Positions 1 to 10,448 of a stretch of 64,000 nucleotides of DNA are shown here, piece after piece. A program made the position numbers and the translations under genes. The DNA is from Ancylobacter lacus. GTDB taxonomy: Bacteria; Pseudomonadota; Alphaproteobacteria; Rhizobiales; Xanthobacteraceae. Position 1 is the stretch's first letter, and each line of letters starts with the position of its first letter. Below the pieces are notes generated by a model. The model did no database searches, was not told the DNA's origin, and was given only the letters and a program-made list of their open reading frames with translations. The stretch covers positions 30,696 to 94,695 of the forward strand of contig NZ_JAHBGE010000042.1 of assembly GCF_018390635.1 (NCBI RefSeq), given 5' to 3'.

Positions 1-1646
1 TCATGCATGGGCGGATGGCCGCGGCCTTCGACCTCGCCTTCGGCCGCATCGCCGAAATCCGCCGGCTCGCGCGTGAGGCCGAGGCGGCCGGCGAGCCGCT
101 GCCGCGCCCGCGCTGGCCCATGATCATCCTGCGCAGCCCCAAGGGCTGGACCGGGCCGAAGACCGTCGACGGCAAGAAGGCCGAAGGCTTCTGGCGCTCG
201 CACCAGGTGCCGTTCGCCGACATGGCCAAGCCCGGCCATCTGGAACTGCTGGAGGACTGGCTGAAGAGCTACCGGATCGACGAACTGTTCGACGCCGACG
301 GCCGGTTGCTGCCGGAGATCGCGGCGATGGCACCCGCCGGCGGCCTGCGCATGAGCGCCAATCCCCACGCCAATGGCGGGGTGCTGCGTCGGCCGCTCCG
401 GCTGCCGGACTTCACCCGCTACGCGATCGAGGTTCCGCACCCCGGCGCGGTGGAGGCGGAGTCCACCTATGCCATGGGCCAGTTCCTCCGCGACGTGATG
501 AAGGAGAACGCGGCGAGCCGGAATTTCCGCGTGTTCGGGCCGGATGAGACCGCCTCCAACCGTCTGCAGGCGCTGTTCGAGGTCACCGGCCGGGCCTGGG
601 ACGCGGCCACCCTGCCGGAGGACGACCACCTCGCCCGCGACGGGCGGGTGATGGAGATACTGTCCGAGCATCTGTGCCAGGGCTGGTGCGAGGGCTATCT
701 CCTCACCGGGCGGCATGCCCTGTTCTCCTGCTACGAAGCCTTCATCCACATCGTCGATTCGATGTTCAACCAGCACGCCAAATGGCTGAAGTCGGCCCGC
801 GACGTGCCGTGGCGCATGCCCATCGCCTCGCTGAACTACCTCTTGACCTCCCATGTCTGGCGGCAGGACCACAATGGCTTCAGCCACCAGGACCCCGGCT
901 TCATCGACCATGTGGTGAACAAGAAGGCCGACATCGTGCGGGTTTACCTGCCGCCGGACGCCAACACGCTGCTGCACGTGACGGACCATTGCCTGCGCAG
1001 CTGGAACCGGGTGAACGTCATCGTCGCCGGCAAGCAGCCGGCGCCGCAATGGCTCGACATGGACGCCGCGGTGAAGCATTGCGAAACCGGCATCGGCATC
1101 TGGGAGTGGGCCAGCACCGACGGGGGCGGCGAGCCGGATGTGGTGCTGGCCTGCGCCGGGGACGTGCCGACGCTGGAGACGCTGGCGGCCGCCGACCTGC
1201 TGCGGGGCTATTTCCCCGATCTGAAGGTGCGGGTGGTCAATGTGGTCGACCTGATGACCCTGCAGCCGAGCAGCGAGCACCCGCACGGCCTCTCCGACCG
1301 TGAATTCGACGCCCTTTTCACCACCGACAAGCCGGTGATCTTCGCCTATCACGGCTATCCCTGGCTCATCCACCGGCTGGCCTACCGGCGGACGAACCAT
1401 GGGAACATGCATGTGCGCGGCTATGTCGAGGAGGGTTCGACGACGACCCCGTTCGACATGGTGGTGCGCAACCGGCTCGACCGCTTCCACCTCGTCGCCG
1501 ACGTCGTCGACCGGGTGCCGAAGCTCGCCACGGTCGGGGCCTATGCCCGGCAGGCGATCCGCGACAAGCTGGTCGAGCACGAGCGCTACATCCGGGCGCA
1601 CGGCGTCGACCTGCCGGAGGTGCGCGACTGGACGTGGCCGCGCTGA
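1..1646 (+). CDS. xfp: phosphoketolase, C-terminal part (cut by window start)
   Basis: Phosphoketolase is a thiamine-diphosphate enzyme that uses phosphate to cleave xylulose 5-phosphate (and often fructose 6-phosphate), giving acetyl phosphate and an aldose phosphate. About 547 residues are visible, against roughly 790 for the family, so the N-terminal ThDP-binding part lies outside the window. The ATG at base 3 is internal, because the protein is already in the middle domain there. Recognisable family stretches are SPKGWTGPK near the start, GFSHQDPGF around residue 300 and [11 protein letters not shown] in the C-terminal domain. The gene ends 27 bases before the convergent carboxypeptidase. 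The family assignment is secure; substrate preference cannot be read from the sequence. Confidence 0.95.
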   Translation, partial: MHGRMAAAFDLAFGRIAEIRRLAREAEAAGEPLPRPRWPMIILRSPKGWTGPKTVDGKKAEGFWRSHQVPFADMAKPGHLELLEDWLKSYRIDELFDADGRLLPEIAAMAPAGGLRMSANPHANGGVLRRPLRLPDFTRYAIEVPHPGAVEAESTYAMGQFLRDVMKENAASRNFRVFGPDETASNRLQALFEVTGRAWDAATLPEDDHLARDGRVMEILSEHLCQGWCEGYLLTGRHALFSCYEAFIHIVDSMFNQHAKWLKSARDVPWRMPIASLNYLLTSHVWRQDHNGFSHQDPGFIDHVVNKKADIVRVYLPPDANTLLHVTDHCLRSWNRVNVIVAGKQPAPQWLDMDAAVKHCETGIGIWEWASTDGGGEPDVVLACAGDVPTLETLAAADLLRGYFPDLKVRVVNVVDLMTLQPSSEHPHGLSDREFDALFTTDKPVIFAYHGYPWLIHRLAYRRTNHGNMHVRGYVEEGSTTTPFDMVVRNRLDRFHLVADVVDRVPKLATVGAYARQAIRDKLVEHERYIRAHGVDLPEVRDWTWPR

Positions 1647-1673
1647 GCCGGCGCGAGCGCTATCCCGGGGCGG

Positions 1674-3167
1674 TCATTGCGTCCCGAGATAGCGCCGGGC
1701 CAGATGGGCCTTGAAGACGCTGGCGTCGAGCGGCCGGCCGGTGGCGCGGGTCAGCAGCTCGTCGGTTTCGTAGCGCGAACCCTGGGCGTGGACATGGGTG
1801 CGCAGCCACCCCACCAGCGGGGTGAAATCGCCGCGGGCGAGACCGGGCAGCGCGTCCGGCTCCGCCCGGCAGGCGGCGTCGAAGAGCTGCGCCGCCGTCA
1901 TCGCGCCCAGCGTGTAGGTGGGGAAATAGCCCCAGCCGCCGCTCGGCCAGTGAATGTCCTGCAGGCAGCCGAGGCGGTCGTCGGGCGGGGTGATGCCGAG
2001 CAGCTCCTGCAGGCCGGCATTCCATGCCGCCGGCAGCTCGGCCAGCGGCATGGCGTCGGCGATGAGCGCCTTCTCCAGCCGGTAGCGCAGGATGACATGG
2101 GCGGGATAGGTCACTTCGTCGGCATCCACCCGGATGAAGCCGCGGGCGACCCGGGTGTAGCGCCGCCATACCGCCTCCGCCTCCCACGCCGGCCCGCTGC
2201 CGCCGAACGCCTCACGCATCAGCGGCGCGGCGAAGCTGATGAACTCGCGGCTGCGGCAGGCCTGCATCTCCATCAGCAGCGACTGGCTCTCATGCAGGCT
2301 CATGCCCCGCGCCTGCCCCACCGGCTGGCTGAGGAAAGCCGCCGGTCGGCCCTGCTCGTAGAGGGCGTGACCCGTCTCGTGGATCACCCCCATCAGCGCC
2401 TTGCCGAAATCGCCGTCGTCGTAACGGGTGGTGATGCGGACGTCGTCGTCGGCACCGCCACAGAAGGGGTGGGTCGACACGTCGAGCCGTCCCCGTTCGA
2501 AATCATAGCCGAGCGCAGCCATGATCTTCAGGCCGAGCTGGCGCTGCGCCTCCACCGGAAACGGGCCTTCGGGCGCGGGCGGCTCCGACCGGCGGGCCTG
2601 CGCGGCGATCGCCTCCTCGGCAAAGCCGGGGAGGAAGCCGGCGAGATCGTCGAACAGCGCGTCGATCTTCGCCGAGCGCCCGCCGGGCTCGTAGTCGTTC
2701 AGCAGGGCGTCGTAGGCGGAGAGGCCCAGCTTCTCGCCCTTGGCGACGCCGGCCTCGCGCTGGAGGCGCAGCACCTCGGCGAGATAGGGCAGCAGCGCGG
2801 GGAAATCGGCATCGGCGCGGGCCTGCCGCCACTTCATCTCGCAGGCGGAGATCGCCTTGCTGGACGCTTCCACCAGATCGGCCGGCAGGGCGGTCTGCAC
2901 CGTCCAGACCCGCTTTATCTCCCGCAGATTGGCGCGGTCCCAATCGGAGAGCGTGTCGTCCTGCGCCGCGGCCTCCAGCCAGTCGCCGATGCGGGGATCG
3001 ACCGCCATGCCGTGGCTCAGCACGCGCAGCAGCGCCAGACTCTCCGCCCGCGTTCCCGCAGCGCCCTTCGGCATCATCACGTCGCTGTCCCATTGCAGGA
3101 TGCCGACGGCGTTGGACATGGCGGCGATACGCCCGAAATGGGCGGTCAGCTCGGCATAGGCGCTCAT
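1674..3167 (-). CDS. carboxypeptidase M32 (Taq family)
   Basis: This is a metallocarboxypeptidase of family M32, a cytosolic enzyme that removes C-terminal residues from peptides. The protein has 497 residues, the usual family length. The zinc site is visible: HETGH at residues 263-267, with the third ligand in the following SLHES stretch near residue 293. The family motifs DXRXTTRY-like (DVRITTRYD) and GMSLHESQS are present. The start overlaps the stop of the upstream threonine aldolase gene by four bases (ATGA), so the two genes are probably cotranscribed and translationally coupled. A longer frame through this gene and beyond is only read-through of the same phase and is not a fusion. Confidence 0.93.
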   Translation of the reverse strand: MSAYAELTAHFGRIAAMSNAVGILQWDSDVMMPKGAAGTRAESLALLRVLSHGMAVDPRIGDWLEAAAQDDTLSDWDRANLREIKRVWTVQTALPADLVEASSKAISACEMKWRQARADADFPALLPYLAEVLRLQREAGVAKGEKLGLSAYDALLNDYEPGGRSAKIDALFDDLAGFLPGFAEEAIAAQARRSEPPAPEGPFPVEAQRQLGLKIMAALGYDFERGRLDVSTHPFCGGADDDVRITTRYDDGDFGKALMGVIHETGHALYEQGRPAAFLSQPVGQARGMSLHESQSLLMEMQACRSREFISFAAPLMREAFGGSGPAWEAEAVWRRYTRVARGFIRVDADEVTYPAHVILRYRLEKALIADAMPLAELPAAWNAGLQELLGITPPDDRLGCLQDIHWPSGGWGYFPTYTLGAMTAAQLFDAACRAEPDALPGLARGDFTPLVGWLRTHVHAQGSRYETDELLTRATGRPLDASVFKAHLARRYLGTQ

Positions 3168-4237
3168 CGGGCGGCACCTTCTGATGCGGGATTTCCGGCG
3201 AGGGCGATCAGGCGGTCGACCTCCGCCTCGGCGGTGAGGAAGGAGCAGACGAAACGCACCAGCACCTCGTCGGGTCCGATCCCGCCGCCGTCCGGGCCGT
3301 CGCCCGGCCAATCGTAATAATGGGCGCCACTTGCCGTCAGCGCCTCGTGCAGCGGCCGGGGCAGGATGGCGAACACCTCGTTCGCCTCCGGCACCGTCGC
3401 GAGCCGCACGCCGGCCAGCGTCGACAGTCCCGCGGCGAGCCGTGCCGCCATGGCGTTGGCGTGGCGGGCATTTTCCAGCCAGAGCCCGTCGGCTAGGTAG
3501 GCCGCCATCTGCGCGCCGAGGAAGCGGCCCTTGGAGAGCACATGACCCGTGCGCTTGACGCGGAAGTCGAAGCGCTCGGCCAGCGCCGCGTTGAAGAACA
3601 CCACGGCCTCGACGCCCATGGCGCCGTTCTTGGTAGCGCCGAAGGAAAGCGCGTCCACCCCCGCCTTCCAGGTGAGATCGGCCGGACGGGCGCCAGTCGA
3701 GGCCACCGCATTGGCGAAGCGGGCGCCGTCCATGTGCAGGTGCAGGCCGTGAGCGCGGCAATAGGCGCCGATCTCCGCAATCTCGGCGGCGGTATAGACC
3801 GCGCCGAACTCGGTGGCCTGGGTGATCGAGACCGCCGCCGGAAGCTGCTGGTGGAAGCCGCGGACGAAGTTGCGGTGGACCCTCGCGATCGCCTCCGGCG
3901 TGATCTTCGCCGCTCGGCCCGACACCGGCGTCAGCTTGGCGCCGCCGGTGAAAAGTTCCGGCGCGCCGCATTCGTCGGTGTTGATGTGGGCTTCGCCGTG
4001 GCAGAACACCGTGCCGTGCGGGGGCACGAGCGCGGACAGCGCCAGCGAATTGGCGGCGCTGCCCGTGGTCACCAGCGTGACGTGGACCTCGGTCTCGAAG
4101 AGGTCGGCCAGGGCGCGCCGGGCCGCGGCGGTGAAGGGGTCGGCGCCATAGGAGGCGACGGGCCCGGCATTGGCGGCCAGGATCGCATCGAGGATGCGGG
4201 GGTGGACGCCGGAGGTGTTGTCGGATGCGAATTCCAT
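3164..4237 (-). CDS. ltaE: low-specificity L-threonine aldolase family protein
   Basis: This is a fold-type I PLP enzyme of the beta-eliminating lyase/threonine aldolase family, which splits L-threonine or allo-threonine into glycine and acetaldehyde. The protein has 357 residues. The PLP lysine is K203 in SFGATKNGA, preceded by the cofactor-contacting HMDGARFANA stretch (D170, R173), and the N-terminal FASDNTSGVHP motif is typical of the family. It is the first gene of a two-gene operon with the M32 carboxypeptidase, joined by an ATGA overlap; both could serve amino acid recovery from peptides. Substrate stereospecificity is not evident from sequence. Confidence 0.92.
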   Translation of the reverse strand: MEFASDNTSGVHPRILDAILAANAGPVASYGADPFTAAARRALADLFETEVHVTLVTTGSAANSLALSALVPPHGTVFCHGEAHINTDECGAPELFTGGAKLTPVSGRAAKITPEAIARVHRNFVRGFHQQLPAAVSITQATEFGAVYTAAEIAEIGAYCRAHGLHLHMDGARFANAVASTGARPADLTWKAGVDALSFGATKNGAMGVEAVVFFNAALAERFDFRVKRTGHVLSKGRFLGAQMAAYLADGLWLENARHANAMAARLAAGLSTLAGVRLATVPEANEVFAILPRPLHEALTASGAHYYDWPGDGPDGGGIGPDEVLVRFVCSFLTAEAEVDRLIALAGNPASEGAAR

Positions 4238-4400
4238 CCCTCTTGCCTAGCCAAGCCGCGAGGCAAAGGCGAGCCCGTCGCGTTGCCGTGATGTCATTTT
4301 CCCGCCGTCCGCCGTCATGCAACGTGATGGGACGGCGTGCGTTTACCCTTAAACGTGGCGGCTGCTTCGCCTATGCCTGTTCCCCTTCCTGTTCCCACGC

Positions 4401-5353
<953 letters not shown>

Positions 5354-5357
<4 letters not shown>

Positions 5358-6115
5358 ACCTTCACGCCGTCCGCGCCATCTACCTCTTCGAGCTGCACCG
5401 CACCTGGCGCACGCTGTTCCAGAGCATCGCCTCGCCGGTCATCTCCACCTCGCTTTATCTCGTGGTGTTCGGCGCCGCGATCGGGCCGCGGCTGGCGGAG
5501 GTGGGCGGCGTGCCTTATGGCGCCTATATCGTGCCCGGCCTCATCCTGCTGGCGGTGCTGACGGAGAGCGTGTCCAACGCGTCCTTCGGCATCTATCTCC
5601 CGCGCTTCACCGGCACGATCTACGAAGTGCTGTCCGCCCCGGTCTCGGTCGCCGAGGTGCTGCTCGGCTATGTCGGGGCGGCGGCGACCAAGTCGCTGAT
5701 GCTGGGTCTCGTCATCCTGGCGACCGCCCGGCTCTTCGTGCCCTTTTCAATCGCCCACCCCGTCGAAATGCTGGGATTCCTGATGCTGATCTCGGTGAGC
5801 TTCTGCCTGCTGGGCTTTCTGCTCGGCATCTGGGCGGATGGCTTCGAGCGGCTGCAGGTGGTGCCGATGCTGGTGCTCACCCCGCTCACCTTTCTCGGTG
5901 GCACGTTCTATTCCCTCGACATGCTGCCGCCGGTCTGGCGGACGGTGTCGCTGTTCAATCCCATCGCCTATCTGGTCGACGGTTTCCGCTGGACCTTCTA
6001 CGGCGTCGCCGTCATCGACGTGCGGGTCAGCCTCGCGATCACCCTCGCCTTGCTCGCGGCCTGCCTCACGGCGATCGTGGTGATCTTCCGCACGGGCCAT
6101 CGTCTGCGGGCGTGA
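5354..6115 (+). CDS. ABC-2 type transporter permease
   Basis: This is the integral membrane partner of the ATPase just upstream, similar in length (253 residues) and layout to YadH. About six hydrophobic segments can be read, including the stretches around [35 protein letters not shown] and [18 protein letters not shown]; the last of these precedes the family-typical [12 protein letters not shown]. The start is GTG at 5354, sharing GTGA with the ATPase stop. It converges on tamB, whose stop lies about 30 bases away. The substrate is unknown; drug, lipid or polysaccharide export are all possible for this family. Confidence 0.92.
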
Positions 6116-6146
6116 GGCGCCGGGCGTTCCGCTCGACCGGGCTCCC

Positions 6147-9100
6147 TCAATAGTCCCACTGGGCGCCGACGCCGACGCTGGTGGAACCGTCGGAGCCGGT
6201 GGCGCCCTGCAGACGGATGCGCTTGGTGACGTCGACATCCACCGTCACCTGGCCGGAGCCGGGCGTCGTGCCCTGCCGCACGCCGAGATAGATGTTGTCG
6301 TTCAGCCGGCGCCCCAGCCCCAGCACGCCGCCATTGCCGGCGGCATTGGTGCCGACGTCGAGGCTGTCGACCCCCAGCGCCCGGCGCATCTGGTCCAGCG
6401 CGCCGGAGCCGCGGCCGGAGAACTGCGCGATGGTCTGCGCCACCTGCAGCGCCTGCCCTCCGGTGAGCGAGCCGGCCGAACGGCCGAACATCAGCCGGGC
6501 CAGAACCTCGTCCTGCGCCATGCTGGGCGTGGAGCTGAAGGTCACCTGCGGCTGCGAGGCCGGGCCGCTCACCAGAACCTGTGCCGTCACATCGTTCGCG
6601 GTGGTCTCCGCGACGAAGTCGAGCTCGGGGTCGGGGCTGCCGGTGAAGGTGATGCGGCCGCGGGTGAAGGTGAGGCGCTGGCCGAGAATGTTGAACCAGC
6701 CGCGGCGCAGCTGGAAGCCGCCGAGGGCGACCGGCGCCCGGCTGGTGCCGGAGAGCTTTATGTCGCCGCCGAGCTCGGCGTCGAGGCCCATGCCGCGCAC
6801 GAACACGCTGTTGGGCGCCGAGACGGTGAGGTCGAGCGGGATGCCCCCGCCGGCTGCCGGCGGCGGCTTGCGGGCCTGTCGGGCGCCGGCGCGCGCCTTC
6901 GAGCCCGGGGGAACGTTGACATGCTTGACGTCCAGCGTGCCGACCCCGCCGGGCAGGCGCTCGGCGATATTGATGTCCAGCGTCTTCACCACCAGCCGCC
7001 CGGTGACGCGCGGGGCCTGCGCCAGCGGCCCTTCCAGCGCGACCCGGCCTTCCGCCACGAGGCGGAGGAGATCGGTGGACACGAGGCCGGCATTGCGCAG
7101 GTCGACGTCGATCCGGCCGGGGAAGCCGCCGGCGGGGTCCAGCGCCACGGTGCCGCGCGCCGAGATCGAGCCGCCATTGCGGGTGGCGGCGGTGAAGGAG
7201 GTGACCGTCACCGAGCGGTCGGTTCCGGTCAGCACGCCCTCGATCCGCGACAGCGAGATGCCGGTGACGGCGTCGTTGAAGGTGGCGCCGGTGATGCGGA
7301 TGGTGCCGCCGGCGCGGGGTTCGGCGGGGGTGCCGCGCACCGTGAGGTCGGCCACGGCGCGCCCGCTCACCTGCTGGGCGGAGGCGGCGAGAAGCGGGTT
7401 GAGTCCGGCCAGATCCAGCGTGCCGCGCACCGCAACATCAAGCTGGCCCTGCGAAATCGGCGCCGAGCCGGTGACGGTGACGCCCTGCAGGTTGCGCCCC
7501 GCGATGGTGGCGCGGGTGTCGATGCGCCCACCGGCGAGCCGGCCTTCGGCGCGCAGCTGCAGCGGCCCGGTGCCGGCGCTGGCGAGCTGTGCGGCGGTGA
7601 ACTGGGCGATGTTCAGCGTATAGGTGCCGGTCGGCACCGCCGCCGTGCCGGTGATGCGGGCATTGCCGCCTAGCGTGCCGGAGAGGTTGAGGCCGGGGCG
7701 GGCGAGGTCGGCGAGGGCGAGCGGCAGGCCGGTCGCGTCCACCGTCAGATCGATCTGCTCGCCGACCCGACCGGCGAGGGTGGTGCGGCCGCCGCCGCCG
7801 GCCAGCACCAGCCGGTCGATCGACAAGGTGCTGTTCGACCAGAGAAAATTGGCCGGGGCCGTGCTTGTGAGGGTCGCGCTGCCACGGGCGAGGCTGAGCC
7901 GGTCGAGCCGCAGCGCGACGTCGGTGCCGCGCCGCTCCACCCGGCCGGCGCCGGTGAGATTGACGTCGTTCACCACCCCATCGAGGGTGAAGCGGCTGCC
8001 GCTGCCGTCCGGCTGGGCGGTGAGGCGGGCCCGGCTGATGTCGAGCCCGGCGGTCGCGATGGCGGTGAGATCGGCGGTGCCGCCGACGATGGTGGCGCCC
8101 GCGGGATCGAGCACGGAGAGGTCGAGACGGGCCCCGCCGATGCGGGTGCCGGCGGCCAACACATTGGCCGCATTGGCATTCAGCGCCGCGCGCTGGCGCC
8201 CGCCGTCACGGCTGAGGGTCAGGCGGCCATCGAGCCGGCCGCCGAGCTGGGTGAGGGCGAAGGGCGAAAGGTCTGCAAGATCGCCCGCGCTGATGGCCAG
8301 TTCGCCTGTCGCGATGGCATCCGTGCCAATCGTGACATCGCCTTTGGCGGTCGCCGAGCCGATGGCGATGGCGAGGCCCTGGAGACGGCGGGCGCCGTCG
8401 GCCTCGCTCGTCAGGCTGCCGCTTCCGGTGGCCGGGCGGTCGGCGACGCGGCCGTCGAGGCGGAAGCCGCCAGCCGGCAGGCGGGTGATGTCGGTGCCGT
8501 CGAAGCTCAGGCTAAGGCCTTGAATCTTCTGGCCCATTGCCGTTCCGGCAGGGATTGCGAGGCGGGCCTTCAGGCCGAGATTTTCCAGCGTCCCGGAGAA
8601 GGCGGCCTCTCCTTCCAGCGCGCCGCTCACCCGGGGGTCGAGCCGGGCGAGGTCGGCGAGGGAGAGCCGGGCGGCGAGGTCGGCGCGGTCGGGGGCGAGG
8701 CGGCCGTTGACGGTGGTGTCGAAGCCCTCCGCGGTGACGCGGAAGTCCTTGAATCGTATGGTCTTTTCGCCATCCCGCGCGAGCCCCCCGGCGATCGTCG
8801 CGCGCTGGCCGAGCAGGCCGTCGACCTGGGGGATGCCGGTGCGCAGCCCGTTGGTGGTGCCGGTGAGCTGAACCGCGGCACGGGAAAAATCGCTGCTGGC
8901 GTCGAGGGTTGCGTCGAAGGCGAGGGTGCCGGCGAGGGTTCGCCCGGCCAGCGGGCTGAGCGCGGCGAGGTCGAGCCGGGCCACCTTGGCCGCGCCGGCG
9001 ATGGCGGTGGAATCGGCCCGCCCGTCGAACTGTGCGGTCAGTGCGGTGAGGTGGACGGTGAGTGCATCGAGTGCGATGGGACCGAGCGCCGGCCGCACCC

Positions 9101-10448
9101 CGGAGACGGTGAAGCTGCCCTCGGTGCCGAGCGCGGCGGCGACCTTCGGGTCGGCGGCGGTAAGGCCCCCGGCGCGCCCTTCCAGGGTGAAGGGCAGGCT
9201 GCCGTCGGTGGCGGGCACCGTGCGGGCGGCGAGCGTCAGGGTGCCGGCGCCGTAGCCGGCGGCGGCGAGGTCGGCGGCCTCCAGGGTGGCGACCACCTCG
9301 GGGTTGGCGAGCGCGCCCTTCACGGTGCCGCTGGCCCGCAGCGTGCTCCACCGCAGCGCCGGGTCGAGCGGGGGCAGCAGCCCGGCGAAGGCGGCGGCGT
9401 CGCCGGCGGCGAGCGAGACAGTGAGGTCGGCGGTCAGGGCCTCGAGATCGAGCGAGCCGGAGAGCCGGGCGTCGAGCGCCGCGGAGCGGGCGGCGAGGCT
9501 CTCGATCCGCACCCGCAGCGCCTCGTCGATGTCGGCGGTGCCGGCGAGGGTGGCGCGGGGCTGCACCAGCGGGGCGAGGGTGGGGGGCAGCAGCCGGCCG
9601 ACATCGCTGTCGAGGTCGAGGCGGACGCGATAGCCCGCCGGGATCGCGCGGATGCCGGCCTTGCCGGTGACGGCGGCGACGTCGCCGGCCTTCAGGTCGA
9701 TGTCGCCGTTCCAGGCGTCGATCGGGCCGGCGCCGACCACCCGGGCGGTCAGGGCCGGCAGGCCCTCGATGCGGGCGGCGCGGGCGACGAGGCCGCCGGC
9801 CGGCTCCTGCGCGGTGACGTTGACGTCGAGGATGCGCCCTTCCGGCCGGTAGGACAGCGCGCCATGGGCGCTGCCCGGCGCGTCCTGCCGTTCCAGCGCG
9901 AAGCGGGCGGAAAGGCCCTGCTGCAGCGAGGTGAGGTCGGCGGAGCCTTCCAGCGCGAGGCGCGCGGCGTGGCCGGCGACCGGCTCGGCCAGCTCGATGG
10001 AGCCGATGGCGATGCGCCCCAGCCGCACCGGCAGGGCGAAGCCGCCGCCGGGCTGCGCCGGCGTGGCCGCGGCGGCGGGGGCCAGCACCGGCCGCCGCTC
10101 CACCGTGACCCGCGTGGCCTCCAGCCGGTCGATGTCGAGCCGGGCCCCGAGCAGGGCGAGCGGGCGCCACACCAGCGCCGCGTTCTCCACGGTGGCGAAG
10201 CGGCCGCCGGCATCGGCCAGCTCGATGCGCCCGATGGTGAGGTCGGAGGGCACGAAGCCGCCGATGTCGGTGATGGTGACGGCGAGCCCGTCCTGCGAGG
10301 CGAAATGGCTCGCCACCTGCGCCAGCAGGCGCTTGCCGGGCGGGGTCTGCGCCAGCCCGAAGGCGAGGGCGGCGACCACAACCACCGTGAGCAGCAGCAG
10401 GCCGGCGACGGCGAGGAGACGGAGGAGGAAACCCGCGATCATGCCCAT
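6147..10448 (-). CDS. tamB: translocation and assembly module protein TamB
   Basis: TamB is the inner-membrane-anchored, periplasm-spanning partner of TamA, involved in outer membrane protein insertion and now also linked to phospholipid transport between the membranes. The protein has 1433 residues. It begins with a single N-terminal membrane anchor (about residues 5-30, MIAGFLLRLLAVAGLLLL), continues as a long repetitive beta-rich region of alternating short hydrophobic strands, and ends in the conserved TamB domain with LGRRLNDNIYLGVRQG near the end and a C-terminal aromatic residue. Its start and the tamA stop share one base (TGATG), the classic tamA-tamB arrangement. Confidence 0.93.
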   Translation of the reverse strand: MGMIAGFLLRLLAVAGLLLLTVVVVAALAFGLAQTPPGKRLLAQVASHFASQDGLAVTITDIGGFVPSDLTIGRIELADAGGRFATVENAALVWRPLALLGARLDIDRLEATRVTVERRPVLAPAAAATPAQPGGGFALPVRLGRIAIGSIELAEPVAGHAARLALEGSADLTSLQQGLSARFALERQDAPGSAHGALSYRPEGRILDVNVTAQEPAGGLVARAARIEGLPALTARVVGAGPIDAWNGDIDLKAGDVAAVTGKAGIRAIPAGYRVRLDLDSDVGRLLPPTLAPLVQPRATLAGTADIDEALRVRIESLAARSAALDARLSGSLDLEALTADLTVSLAAGDAAAFAGLLPPLDPALRWSTLRASGTVKGALANPEVVATLEAADLAAAGYGAGTLTLAARTVPATDGSLPFTLEGRAGGLTAADPKVAAALGTEGSFTVSGVRPALGPIALDALTVHLTALTAQFDGRADSTAIAGAAKVARLDLAALSPLAGRTLAGTLAFDATLDASSDFSRAAVQLTGTTNGLRTGIPQVDGLLGQRATIAGGLARDGEKTIRFKDFRVTAEGFDTTVNGRLAPDRADLAARLSLADLARLDPRVSGALEGEAAFSGTLENLGLKARLAIPAGTAMGQKIQGLSLSFDGTDITRLPAGGFRLDGRVADRPATGSGSLTSEADGARRLQGLAIAIGSATAKGDVTIGTDAIATGELAISAGDLADLSPFALTQLGGRLDGRLTLSRDGGRQRAALNANAANVLAAGTRIGGARLDLSVLDPAGATIVGGTADLTAIATAGLDISRARLTAQPDGSGSRFTLDGVVNDVNLTGAGRVERRGTDVALRLDRLSLARGSATLTSTAPANFLWSNSTLSIDRLVLAGGGGRTTLAGRVGEQIDLTVDATGLPLALADLARPGLNLSGTLGGNARITGTAAVPTGTYTLNIAQFTAAQLASAGTGPLQLRAEGRLAGGRIDTRATIAGRNLQGVTVTGSAPISQGQLDVAVRGTLDLAGLNPLLAASAQQVSGRAVADLTVRGTPAEPRAGGTIRITGATFNDAVTGISLSRIEGVLTGTDRSVTVTSFTAATRNGGSISARGTVALDPAGGFPGRIDVDLRNAGLVSTDLLRLVAEGRVALEGPLAQAPRVTGRLVVKTLDINIAERLPGGVGTLDVKHVNVPPGSKARAGARQARKPPPAAGGGIPLDLTVSAPNSVFVRGMGLDAELGGDIKLSGTSRAPVALGGFQLRRGWFNILGQRLTFTRGRITFTGSPDPELDFVAETTANDVTAQVLVSGPASQPQVTFSSTPSMAQDEVLARLMFGRSAGSLTGGQALQVAQTIAQFSGRGSGALDQMRRALGVDSLDVGTNAAGNGGVLGLGRRLNDNIYLGVRQGTTPGSGQVTVDVDVTKRIRLQGATGSDGSTSVGVGAQWDY

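Noticed and set aside
1674..4322. A single 882-residue minus-strand frame across the carboxypeptidase and threonine aldolase genes
   Set aside because: Only its last 497 codons are the real carboxypeptidase. The upstream part is an out-of-phase shadow of the threonine aldolase gene, whose real frame ends with an ATGA overlap.
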